Below are positions 1 to 8,700 of a DNA stretch of 64,000 nt, in pieces (position 1 is the first letter of the stretch; the number at the start of each line of letters is the position of its first letter). The notes under the pieces were generated by a model that did no database searches, was not told the origin of the DNA, and saw nothing but the letters and a program-made list of their open reading frames with translations. Where the stretch lies: contig JBJXGZ010000145.1 in the NCBI GenBank assembly GCA_046160625.1, forward strand, positions 1 to 64,000. The letters are read 5' to 3'. Source of the stretch: M3007 sp046160625. Lineage in GTDB: Bacteria; Bacteroidota; Bacteroidia; Chitinophagales; Saprospiraceae. The translations under genes and the position numbers were made by a program.

Positions 1-54
1 GATAAGACACGGATTTGAACGAATTAAATCCGTGTCTTATCCGTGAAATCCGTG
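1..54. repeat. Word-type hairpin (CGGATT family)
   Basis: A perfect 16-bp inverted repeat (1-16 with 26-41) with a 9-nt loop is followed by two more copies of the word ATCCGTG up to about base 54. The same word family recurs at 49807-49848, 51247-51357 and 63694-63752. It probably folds as a 3'-end or leader hairpin. The gene to its left is outside the window. Confidence 0.7.
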
Positions 55-85
55 GCCCAACCTTCAAATCCCCAACACATTCAAT

Positions 86-847
86 ATGCACTTACTCGAT
101 TGGCTCTTCCCATTTGGGCGCGATAATGCTGAAGAAGGCCGATTCACCAGTCTTCGGCCAGAGGCCATTTTAAAAACGCTTGCCCGTTTAGAGCAACGCA
201 TTTCTGAGCGTTTTCCCGAATCCGGTCTGCTGGGGGTGTGCAAGGAATTCCACCAATTGTCCATCAAATCTGAGGAATTGGCGCGTCGGCTTCAGCCGCC
301 AATATGGCCCGTCCGCTTGGTTGCCATTGCTGCGGCGACACTTCTTATTGGAGTGGTAATCTGGGCATTAGGACAACTCATCCAGCATTTTCAATTTGAT
401 GCCAGCGGCGTTTTTCACCTTTTGCAGACTACAGAATCAGCCATCAACGAACTGATTTTTCTGGGTTTGGCAATCTTTTTCCTGGGCAATTTGGAGGCCC
501 GCATCAAGCGGCGTTCCGCCCTGCAGGCATTGCACCGCTTGCGCAGTATTGCACACGTGGTAGACATGCACCAATTGACCAAAGACCCAGCCTATCTGCT
601 TTCAAAAAACAAAATCGCCGATACCGAGTCCTCGCCCCGGCGTACGCTCACGCGCCACCAACTTATGCGCTATCTGGATTACTGTTCCGAGCTGCTCGCG
701 CTCAATGCCAAGGTGGCGGCACTATTTGCTCAAAATACCGACGATTCTGTTGTGCTCAATGCGGTGAATGACCTTGAAGTTCTCGTGCAGGGCCTTTCCG
801 CCAAAATCTGGCAGAAAATCATGATACTGGATCTTTCGGCTGAGTAA
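86..847 (+). CDS. Hypothetical protein with two membrane segments
   Basis: This 253-residue protein is not recognised. The N-terminal 70 residues are hydrophilic and helical (LARLEQRIS, KSEELARRL), followed by two hydrophobic segments at about residues 74-98 and 122-137. A basic stretch (RIKRR) and a mostly helical C-terminal half without cysteines follow. It looks like an inner-membrane protein with both ends in the cytoplasm. The start ATG at 86 is the first in frame, about 30 bases after the hairpin at 1-54. The codon use and the long uninterrupted frame support a real gene. No neighbour suggests a role. Confidence 0.7.
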   Translation: MHLLDWLFPFGRDNAEEGRFTSLRPEAILKTLARLEQRISERFPESGLLGVCKEFHQLSIKSEELARRLQPPIWPVRLVAIAAATLLIGVVIWALGQLIQHFQFDASGVFHLLQTTESAINELIFLGLAIFFLGNLEARIKRRSALQALHRLRSIAHVVDMHQLTKDPAYLLSKNKIADTESSPRRTLTRHQLMRYLDYCSELLALNAKVAALFAQNTDDSVVLNAVNDLEVLVQGLSAKIWQKIMILDLSAE

Positions 848-1089
848 ACGGTAGGTTTTGAAAATGAGGCGATTGTGTGTGCGCATTTGTTAAAAATTGT
901 GAACCATTTGGAAATGATCATTGAAGCGTTGTTTGTTTGCCCTCCGGACAATCTTCAAGATACATTTCGGGTAAAAAGTGAAGACCCATGATTATATGCT
1001 TTTGCAAGAAAAACGACAGTTTTTGTTGCACCAAAAGCAAGGGTTTCCACCCATTAACCACGAAAAGTTTAATTTTTTTGCAAAAAAGT
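848..1089. other. Intergenic stretch, AT-rich, no gene seen
   Basis: Between the membrane-protein gene and the M23 peptidase promoter I see no convincing coding frame, RNA gene or repeat. The sequence becomes A/T-rich towards its right end, as is usual upstream of a Bacteroidota promoter. Confidence 0.5.
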
Positions 1090-1119
1090 TTTGAGAGACC
1101 GTAGGCTTGGCTACATTTG
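1090..1119 (+). promoter_or_regulatory. Bacteroidota sigma-A promoter for the M23 peptidase
   Basis: TTTG (1090-1093), an 18-nt spacer and TACATTTG (1112-1119) match the Bacteroidota -33/-7 consensus TTTG and TAnnTTTG. Transcription would start near 1126. This lies inside the longest open frame, which runs back to a TTG at 1107, and so favours the downstream ATG at 1296 as the real start. Confidence 0.7.
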
Positions 1120-1295
1120 TGCGCCTCACCGCTTATTCCATGAGCCGATTGACCGACTCACCGAACCGGGAAAATCAGCGGCACACGATAGCCTTCGCCT
1201 TCAAGATTTTTAATCTCAACGCTTTCGTCCGCCGGAAAGATTCGCAAACCAGAGGCACAGAATCTAGACTGATCTCCTCGGCAAACAACAACAAA

Positions 1296-2279
1296 ATGGG
1301 CAGGAAAGAGAAATTTGTTTACAACATTCACACCCTTACCTACGAGAAAGTAGTTGTCCCCCTAAAAACCCGCATTTGGAAAGCGTTCGGATTCTTCTCC
1401 GTCGTTCTGATTACTTCCCTTGCGATGCTCGCCGTTTTCTACACCATTTTTCCTTCCCCACGCGAAGGAGATTTGATGCGCGAAATTTCCCAGATGGAAA
1501 CCAAATACAAGCAAATGAGCGTACAGGTGGACATGATGTCCAAAGTGCTTACCAACGTTCAAGAACGCGATGCTGGCATACACCGTACCGTTTTCGGGAT
1601 GGATCCAATAGATTCTGATATTTGGCATTCAGGCGTAGGTGGCCACGAGGCGCACCCAGAATTAGCCGCCTTTAAATTCGGCAGAAACGCTGTTGGTGAA
1701 GCGCTCGAAAAAATTGACATCCTCAGTCGCCAACTTGCTTTGCAGAGCAAATCGCTGGATACCATCCAAAACCTGGCCCGCAATCAAGAAAAAATGCTTG
1801 CTTCCTTGCCTAGCATCAAACCTGTTCGCGAAGACAAACTACAAAAAAGCATCGGTACCCTTTCCGGTTTTGGCTACCGTATCCACCCGGTATATAAGTT
1901 TAAGAAATTTCACGCGGGCCTCGACTTCCCGGCACGAGTTGGCACCAGTATCCAGGCTGCCGGTGATGGTGTAGTGGTGGAAGTAGGCTGGCACCAGGGT
2001 TATGGCAACTGCGTAAAAATAAGCCACGGCTTTGGTTATGAGACGCTTTATGCCCACATGAACAAAACCACGGTACGCCAAGGGGAACACGTCAAAAAAG
2101 GCAACAAAATTGGTGAAGTGGGCGACACAGGTCTTTCCACGGCCCCGCACCTGCACTACGAAGTACACTACAAAGGCAATCCGATCAACCCGATCAATTT
2201 CTGTATGGACAAACTAACGCCACAGGAATATCAACAATTGGTAGCCGCTTCCAATGTTGCCAACCAATCGCTCGACTAA
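1296..2279 (+). CDS. M23 family metallopeptidase (LytM-type, membrane-anchored)
   Basis: A peptidoglycan endopeptidase of the M23/LytM family, 327 residues from the ATG at 1296. A short cytoplasmic N-terminus and one membrane segment (about 31-52) are followed by a coiled-coil-like periplasmic region (60-180). The peptidase domain occupies about 190-300. All zinc and catalytic residues are visible: H206 and D210 in HAGLD, H254 in YAHM, and H285 and H287 in HLHYE, so it should be active. This N-terminal layout is common for Bacteroidota M23 proteins that act on cell-wall crosslinks. The open frame extends upstream to a TTG at 1107, but the promoter at 1090-1119 makes that extension unlikely. 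Confidence 0.9.
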   Translation: MGRKEKFVYNIHTLTYEKVVVPLKTRIWKAFGFFSVVLITSLAMLAVFYTIFPSPREGDLMREISQMETKYKQMSVQVDMMSKVLTNVQERDAGIHRTVFGMDPIDSDIWHSGVGGHEAHPELAAFKFGRNAVGEALEKIDILSRQLALQSKSLDTIQNLARNQEKMLASLPSIKPVREDKLQKSIGTLSGFGYRIHPVYKFKKFHAGLDFPARVGTSIQAAGDGVVVEVGWHQGYGNCVKISHGFGYETLYAHMNKTTVRQGEHVKKGNKIGEVGDTGLSTAPHLHYEVHYKGNPINPINFCMDKLTPQEYQQLVAASNVANQSLD

Positions 2280-2339
2280 ACCATCCTATCAGAATAGTAT
2301 CCCTGTCGTTCAAATAGAAACGATAAACAGCAGTATTGA

Positions 2340-2372
2340 GATCGGCCCGCAATTGCGGGCCGATCTTTTTTT
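2340..2372 (+). terminator. Intrinsic terminator after the M23 gene
   Basis: A perfect 11-bp GC-rich stem (2340-2350 with 2355-2365) with an AATT loop is followed directly by a run of Ts. It lies 60 bases after the stop codon of the M23 peptidase. Confidence 0.9.
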
Positions 2373-2379
2373 GTTTGAT

Positions 2380-2420
2380 CTGAATTCACCGGGTGACTTT
2401 GAGTCACCCGGTGAATTCAG
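2380..2420. repeat. Palindromic element with GACTTTGAGTC core
   Basis: A perfect 19-bp inverted repeat (2380-2398 with 2402-2420) around a TTG centre. The core CCGGG-TGACTTTGAGTCA-CCCGG is nearly the same as that of the element at 38473-38513, which lies inside a gene. The outer arms differ between the two copies. It has no T-run, so it is not a simple terminator. Confidence 0.75.
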
Positions 2421-2427
2421 GTCCAAC

Positions 2428-2461
2428 AAAAAAAAGCCCGCAAGCCTTGCGGCGTACGGGC
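2428..2461 (-). terminator. Intrinsic terminator of the response-regulator gene
   Basis: Read on the minus strand, an imperfect GC-rich hairpin (GCCCG at 2436-2440 pairs with CGGGC at 2457-2461, with an inner GCC/GGC) is followed by eight Ts (As at 2428-2435 on the plus strand). It lies just after the regulator's stop codon at 2490. Confidence 0.8.
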
Positions 2462-2489
2462 ATAAATCGGTAGGAATATAGTTGAATTT

Positions 2490-3221
2490 TTATGCTGCGG
2501 CTGTTTCGCGAACCAGGAGTTGGAATCCGTTGCCGTGAATATTCACAATTTCGATTGCCGGGTCGAGTGCCAGATATTTGCGAAGCTTGGTCACAAAAAC
2601 ATCCATGGACCGTGCCGTGAAGTAAGTGTCCTCATGCCAGATTTTGGTAAGGGCCTCTGATCGCGGCGTAACGTCGTTGATGTATTTGCAAAACATTTTG
2701 AGCAGATCCGCCTCTTTCGGGCTTAGCTTCCACTGGTTTTCCTGACCCGGTCTTGGATCATTGAACGTGAGGATGCGCAGCGGAAAATTGAAATGGTATT
2801 TTCCGATTACAAATTCACGTTGATCGTCGCGGGGATCCGGGTTTTTGTTCGAACGCTTCAGCACAGCCTGAATGCGGAACAGGAGTTCTTCCGAGTTGAA
2901 TGGCTTCGGAATATAATCGTCGGCGCCGAGTTTAAAACCCTGGAGCACATCGTCCTTCATGGTTTTGGCCGTGAGGAAGATGATAGGCACGTCTTTGTTG
3001 CGCTCGCGCACGTCTTTGGCGAGGGTGAACCCATCTTTGCGTGGCATCATTACATCAAAGACACAAAGGTCGTAATGGCTTTTACGGAAGGCTTCGAGGC
3101 CAAGCACGCCATCTGTGGCGAGCGTCACATCGTAGTCGTGCATTTCGAGATAAGAGCGAAGCACGTCGCCGAAGTTTTGGTCGTCTTCGACCAGCAGGAT
3201 TTTGTATTGTGCACTTGCCAT
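2490..3221 (-). CDS. OmpR-family two-component response regulator
   Basis: A 243-residue DNA-binding response regulator. The receiver domain (about 5-120) has the acidic pocket VEDD (12-14), the phospho-acceptor D56 in VFDVMMP and the conserved Lys in IPKPF. The C-terminal winged helix (about 140-238) ends with the typical FVTKLRKYL recognition helix and a NIHGNGFQL wing. It should activate or repress transcription when phosphorylated by a histidine kinase, but no kinase gene is adjacent. A terminator follows immediately, so it is probably monocistronic. The start MASAQYKILL is the normal family start. Confidence 0.95.
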   Translation of the reverse strand: MASAQYKILLVEDDQNFGDVLRSYLEMHDYDVTLATDGVLGLEAFRKSHYDLCVFDVMMPRKDGFTLAKDVRERNKDVPIIFLTAKTMKDDVLQGFKLGADDYIPKPFNSEELLFRIQAVLKRSNKNPDPRDDQREFVIGKYHFNFPLRILTFNDPRPGQENQWKLSPKEADLLKMFCKYINDVTPRSEALTKIWHEDTYFTARSMDVFVTKLRKYLALDPAIEIVNIHGNGFQLLVRETAAA

Positions 3222-3618
3222 AAGTCGGTCTGAGAATGTTCTTTAGATTAAATAATTGTCGTAGTGAGAATCATTTTGCTCAATGAGCAAGGCTTTAACG
3301 TTTGTCATTCAAAATCAAGTATGTGCGAATGTACTTGTTCCCAAAAAATGTTAAAATTTATTAGCCTCAACATCCTGAGCAAGGGCACTAATCCGCCAAC
3401 GCTATCTGCTTTTAGCCGCCATACAGCCCTACGATCTTACACTCCGTCGAATCTTTTGTTTGGAAAAATAGCAAGCCGTGCAACTTCGGCAACCTAAATT
3501 TGTCAATTATCCAGTCTAGGTCTATTTCGACCAATCCCATCCCCAAATCACCCCATCCCCAAATCACCACCTATCTTATTACATTTTCTATTTTCCATAT
3601 CTTTTTTGCTTTTTGTCT
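3222..3618. other. Intergenic region between divergent genes
   Basis: This 397-base gap separates the minus-strand regulator from the plus-strand PDZ gene. It should hold both promoters, but I find no clear TAnnTTTG match. At 3538-3568 there is a direct repeat of CATCCCCAAATCACC (two copies, 16 bases apart). No convincing small gene is present. Confidence 0.5.
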
Positions 3619-5427
3619 ATGAAAACAACCCGTTTCCTCCTGCTCTCTGCCACCTTCCTTCTTTTTCCGTGGTGCGCTTCCCGCGTTTTTTCCCAACAAG
3701 AAGGGGATAAAAAAATTTTCATCACCAAACGCACAGTTGATGCTGATGGGACCGAAATTTCTGAAACCATCGTCAAAAAGGGTGCTGCCGCGGAAAATTT
3801 TGACATTGAAAAATATCTCTCAGAAAATCGCACCGATAACACCCATATAGAATTGAAGGTAACTGGCGGAGACGATGAAAGAACCATCGTAATGAAAGGT
3901 TCCAATATCATTCGAATCAGCGATGATGACGACGACGATGACGACGACGATGAAAAGGATGATTATCAGGGATACAGCGGATACGAAGGCTATCAGGGCC
4001 TCCAAAACTTAGCTGATTTCATCTCCTGCGACGACAAAGACGCGTTCCTCGGTGTGGACGAAGACTCCGACGAAAGGGCCAATCAACCAGGTCTTGTGGT
4101 AAATGTGGTGCGTGGGTCCGCAGCGGATCGTGCAGGCCTGCGCCACAATGACAAAATCATGAAACTCAATGATACGCCTACGAATAAATGGAGTGATCTC
4201 TCCAAATTCGTGAACGCCGCCAAAGCCGGCGACAAGGTGCGCATCACTTACGAACGCAACGGAAAAACGGCCACAACCGAAGCAACGCTGACTACGCGCA
4301 GCGAAGTAAAAAACGACTCAAACAATGAGGGCAAGGGTTTTTTGGGCGTATCTGACGATGAGGATCAAGATGAAAAAGACGAGCCCGGTGTGCGTGTTCG
4401 CATCACCAAAGGTTCTGGCGCGGAAAAAGCCGGGGTGCAAAATGGTGACGTTATTTTCCAACTGGGAGACGCTCCCATATCTGATTTTGAGGACATTAGC
4501 GACTTCATGGCCTACGCTAATCCTGGCGACAAAGTGAGCCTGACCTATGAACGCAATAACAAACGCAGTACAGTTGAAGCAACCCTGACCGAACAAATAA
4601 ACACTTGGGGCGTGAATAGCCGCGATTGGAATTTGGGCGCTTTGGCACAAACCATATCGCCCCAAAAAAGCAATTGGAACAACGGCAGCTGCACGGTGAA
4701 TGTGCACCAAAAAGACGCTTGTCTAGGTGTCTTCTCGGATGCATTTGCAGAGGGGAAGACGGAGGGTTCGCGCATCAACGACTTCACAGACGAATCCCCT
4801 GCTCGTGAGGTGAATATGGCAATAGGTGATGTTATTACCGCCATAGATGGGCAAAAGGTAAAAAACCACGATGATCTTTGGAACGAAATTGCCAAGCACA
4901 AAGTAGGCGACAAAATCAAAGTGGATTATCTGCGTGATGGCAAAACCATGACTGCTGAAGCTACACTCAAAGCTTGTCAGGACAACAGCAGCAAGGTGCA
5001 AATTCTCGATGGCGACGGAGCACAAGTGCGCAACTTTACTTCCTGGAATTGGAACAGCGACGATCAGCGCAGCCTCCGTGAGCGCAGAATCATTACCATA
5101 CGCCGGGGTGAGGGCGATGCGCCAAAAGTGAACGCACTGCCTAACGGTCAGCCTGAGTCCCAAGAGCGCAGCCTGAAACTCACTGAATTTCGCGCTTCTC
5201 CAAACCCGACACAAGGACTGGTAACCGTTGAATTTACCACCTCACCTGTAGCCACCACAGTGTCATTTTTTGATCTTTCAGGTCGTCAACTTTTTCGGGA
5301 GGAGCTCAATGCTTTTAATGGCCGTTATAGCCAGCAATTCGATTTATCAGCGTATTCAAAAGGTACAATTATAGTCCATGTTCAGCAAGGTGATCAGGTA
5401 TTCACGGAGCAAGTGCTTGTGAATTGA
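3619..5427 (+). CDS. Secreted three-PDZ protein with T9SS type A sorting domain
   Basis: A 602-residue secreted protein that starts with a signal peptide (hydrophobic stretch ending near VFSQQ). An acidic run of Asp follows at about 102-113. Three PDZ domains follow at about 140-226, 240-325 and 366-452, each with the pattern LGV, GSAADRAGL-type turn and GDKV-YERNGK. The last 80 residues carry the SPNPTQGLVTVEF and LSGRQLF motifs of a T9SS type A domain. PDZ domains usually bind C-terminal peptides, often next to a protease, but no protease domain is present here. The role may be an extracellular peptide-binding scaffold (inference). ATG 3619 is preferred over the in-frame TTG at 3613. Confidence 0.9.
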   Translation: MKTTRFLLLSATFLLFPWCASRVFSQQEGDKKIFITKRTVDADGTEISETIVKKGAAAENFDIEKYLSENRTDNTHIELKVTGGDDERTIVMKGSNIIRISDDDDDDDDDDEKDDYQGYSGYEGYQGLQNLADFISCDDKDAFLGVDEDSDERANQPGLVVNVVRGSAADRAGLRHNDKIMKLNDTPTNKWSDLSKFVNAAKAGDKVRITYERNGKTATTEATLTTRSEVKNDSNNEGKGFLGVSDDEDQDEKDEPGVRVRITKGSGAEKAGVQNGDVIFQLGDAPISDFEDISDFMAYANPGDKVSLTYERNNKRSTVEATLTEQINTWGVNSRDWNLGALAQTISPQKSNWNNGSCTVNVHQKDACLGVFSDAFAEGKTEGSRINDFTDESPAREVNMAIGDVITAIDGQKVKNHDDLWNEIAKHKVGDKIKVDYLRDGKTMTAEATLKACQDNSSKVQILDGDGAQVRNFTSWNWNSDDQRSLRERRIITIRRGEGDAPKVNALPNGQPESQERSLKLTEFRASPNPTQGLVTVEFTTSPVATTVSFFDLSGRQLFREELNAFNGRYSQQFDLSAYSKGTIIVHVQQGDQVFTEQVLVN

Positions 5428-5430
5428 GGG

Positions 5431-5493
5431 TTATATTGATAGTCTCACTTGAAGTGAGACTATCAATTACTTCAAGGGAGACGATCAATATAA
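5431..5493. repeat. Nested hairpins with two exclusive pairings
   Basis: Segment A (5434-5454) can pair with segment C (5470-5490, 19 of 21 matches). Its inner part (5436-5450) can instead pair with the adjacent segment B (5452-5466, 15 of 15). An outer arm TTATATTGAT pairs with ATCAATATAA (5431-5440 with 5484-5493). It sits four bases after the stop codon of the PDZ gene and just before a terminator. Confidence 0.6.
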
Positions 5494-5495
5494 CA

Positions 5496-5531
5496 ACAGC
5501 CTTTTCGGTTCATCCGGGAAGGCTGTTTTTT
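5496..5531 (+). terminator. Intrinsic terminator after the PDZ gene
   Basis: An 8-bp stem ACAGCCTT (5496-5503) with AAGGCTGT (5519-5526) is followed by a run of Ts. It closes the transcript of the PDZ gene. Confidence 0.8.
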
Positions 5532-5662
5532 ATTTTTACCCAGCCTTTTGTCCTGCTTATGCGTCATTCGCTAGAATGATCTGCACACCGAGGCAGCGCA
5601 TTCAACGCTATTCAGCGTCATTTCACAAAATTGCTTTTTTGCGTTCAGGTGCGGCTGCTTAC

Positions 5663-5692
5663 TTTGGTCGCGCGAATTGGTACTTTCCTTTG
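5663..5692 (+). promoter_or_regulatory. Probable promoter of the 1981-residue adhesin gene
   Basis: TTTG (5663-5666), 18 nt and TTCCTTTG (5685-5692) match the Bacteroidota promoter with one mismatch in the -7 box. The spacing equals that of the M23 promoter. The predicted start of transcription lies about 90 bases before the ATG at 5791. Confidence 0.45.
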
Positions 5693-5790
5693 CAACCTTT
5701 CCGAAAACTCAAATCTTTCGGTAAGTTGCGCACCCTGCTTCAACTACTTCAACGGTACTACCACCAGACCATTTAACAAATATCCACAGG

Positions 5791-8700
5791 ATGAAAAACT
5801 TTACTCTAGCGCTCTCCCTATCTGTTTTCACTTTCAATTTATTGGCTCAGAATGTCGTCATTTCGACCCAAAATCCCGTTGGACTTTACGTTTGCGGAAC
5901 CGAACAAATTACGGTAACACTGCAAAATGGGGTAGGGCCAGCGGCTGCCAACTTGAAAACCACCATTACGTTTCCCAATGGCATTACCTACGTGCCAGGC
6001 ACAGTAATAGGAGCAACGGAAAGCAACATTGCCAATCTAAACGCTCCGGTATTCGCGTTAGCAGATTTGGCAGGCGGGGCTTCGGTGTCCTTTACCTTGA
6101 ACGTTACAGCTGGCTGTCCTGTGGTGCAGGCTATTAACAATGGCGAGACTTTCTCTAATACCATTGTAGCCACACATTCGGGCGGAAGTCAGCAGATTGT
6201 TTCCAATTTGTACCCCGTGGAGACGGGCTTGCTCAATATTGGCACCATTACTCCGCCCACTGTGACCGCCCAAAAAGGTGATGTGATTATGCGCATGATT
6301 ACCATGAAAAATACGCGCCAGGGCCCTATCCAGTCGCTGTCGTTTACTGACGCGCACTTCCCCGGTTTCAGCGTTCAATTGCAGGGCGGAATTAACCAGA
6401 CGAACCTGCCAACATTTTTTAGCGCTGAAGTGCCCGGCAGTGTTTTCAGCTCTGTTGGCAATGGAGACAACTTACTGGATTTCAATGAAGAAATAACGCT
6501 GGTGGAGAAAATTACCATCGAGGATTGTGGCGTCCCAACCCTGACTATTGAATCCACTATTATTATAGGATGGGGCTGCGGCGGACCACCGTGCAGGACC
6601 GACAGCGTGTATGCTTCCATTACAATTTTGCCTACGAATCAAAATCCGAGCCTATCGTTTGAACCAATATATGCTGTGCCAGTAAGTCAATGTGGGTTGA
6701 TTCCTTCCACGCAGGAAATCTTGATCATCAATAATGGTCAATTGCCTGCGATGAATGTGCTAATGAACCCCTACACCCTTGATACCACCTTCCACGCCAT
6801 TGACCAAAATTCGTTTGAGTGGAACAACGGTTCGGGCTGGCAAGCAATCCCTTCAACGGCTAACACCCCGACTGTTTTGGGCAGTTGCGGTATTTCCGAC
6901 TATTCACTAAATGCAATTGTTTTGGTACCAGAGGTGCTTCCCGGAGATACTGTGCGACTGCGCTTCAAGACTTACTACTGTGAACCGATTTGCGGCGGGC
7001 TGATACCAGCGATGCGCGTAGGCTTCAGTTATCCCAAAGCTTGCCCGGTCGGAACAAACGTTGGGGGCGTGTTCAATTTTTACCCCGACACCGCTTTTTT
7101 GAAAATAGAGGCGACGGTGAACTACAACCTGGAAAACTGCTTGCAAGACAATGAAACCTATGAGCTAAACTATAAGATAAGCTCAGGCCGGCTGCTCCAG
7201 GACACGGGCTATTTGCAGGTCATTTTTCAAATTCCACTGGGTTTTGATTGGGTGCAATCTTGTCCGTTCAGTCTTGATGGACAAACGCCTCTGGAATCTG
7301 TCATTACGCCCAATGCAGATGGCTCCAGCACGGTGCGTATGGTGTTCGATTTGCCGTTTGCAAACGATACAGACTCCAGCGACCTGTGTCTGCTTTACCA
7401 TTGTGAGCAGGGGCTGCCCTGCGAATCGCCCATTCCGAATATACCTCCGCGGGGCCTCGACTACACCGTATTCCCACCGCCTTCCGATTGTGGGGGCTGT
7501 CAACTCAAACTCCAGGCCTACTCTCTGGTATCCACAACACCGAATGATCCCATCAACTGCGCCATTACTTTCTGCGACGAGTTTATTTTGGTGGTAGACG
7601 ATCAATGCGACACAACCGGCGGAGGAGGAGGAGGAGGTGGTGGTGGCCTTGGGGGCGGAAACCTGGTAGTGGTAGATTTTGATTCATACCGCACCAATTA
7701 TGGTGTGCAAGACAACAACGACGATCGCGCCGCAGACAATAACAACATAGCCAACGCTCCGGGCGTACGCCGCGACCGATTCCTCGTGGGTGATACCCTG
7801 CGTACCGAACTGCGGGCATTTATGGTACAAGGAACCTTGGAGGAACTGAATTTCAGGGTGTTTTTTGAATCTTGGTCGAGCGATTTTGACACTCTTGACG
7901 GTGATGTTTACATCCTTGATTCAGGCAAGAGATTATTCGCCAACTACGATACCACGAGTTTTGTTTCCTCCCATTTGACCATCAAAACGGCGGGTGGCGA
8001 GACATATAATTGCCCCATTGGTCTTCCAGATATCAAATCTGACCAGCACATCATAAATGTGGCGGAACCGAATATTCGCCCACCACAGACCATTGATGTT
8101 CTGACGAATATGTTCCATCAGTTTAATCTCCCGTTTGGTGATTTGCCCTGTTTGCCATCCGGTTTTGTGCTTTCCGTGGGCGATTCTTTAATTTTTACTT
8201 CGGATTTCAAATTTGAAAACAATTTCACTCCGAATGGCGGGAGCGCACCACCGCTTATTAATTTCCGAAACTCTATTTGTGATACCGACAAGACTTACTC
8301 CTGGAAACTGGAAAACTTTTGTACCGAAAAAGAGATATGCCAGTTCTCCGGCTATCTTGAATCGGTGAATCCAGCCGCCCAGATTATAGAACCCTGCGCC
8401 CAAAGCACAGAAAACTCCCCATTCAGGTATGCAATGCGCATTGCACGAGCCAATATGTTCCCATTCGAAGTGCGTCAACTTTCCACGGTGACCGATTTTT
8501 CATACAGTCTGCCGACCGCCGTGGCTTTGCTTGAAACGAAGTTGAATTACCTGCGCCTGCAAGACAGCCTCCAACTTTTTGGCGTTACCCCGCTCACACC
8601 GGGTTTTGGAGGAGATTCGCTCACGCTAAACCTGAACCCATTCTTTGCCAACCTGCTCGATGAAGGGTATGCTTTTGAAGTCAGCACCCGATTTGATACT

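Noticed and set aside
3264..3497. Small gene in the gap between the regulator and the PDZ gene
   Set aside because: No promoter, no homology-like features and irregular codon use; more likely non-coding.
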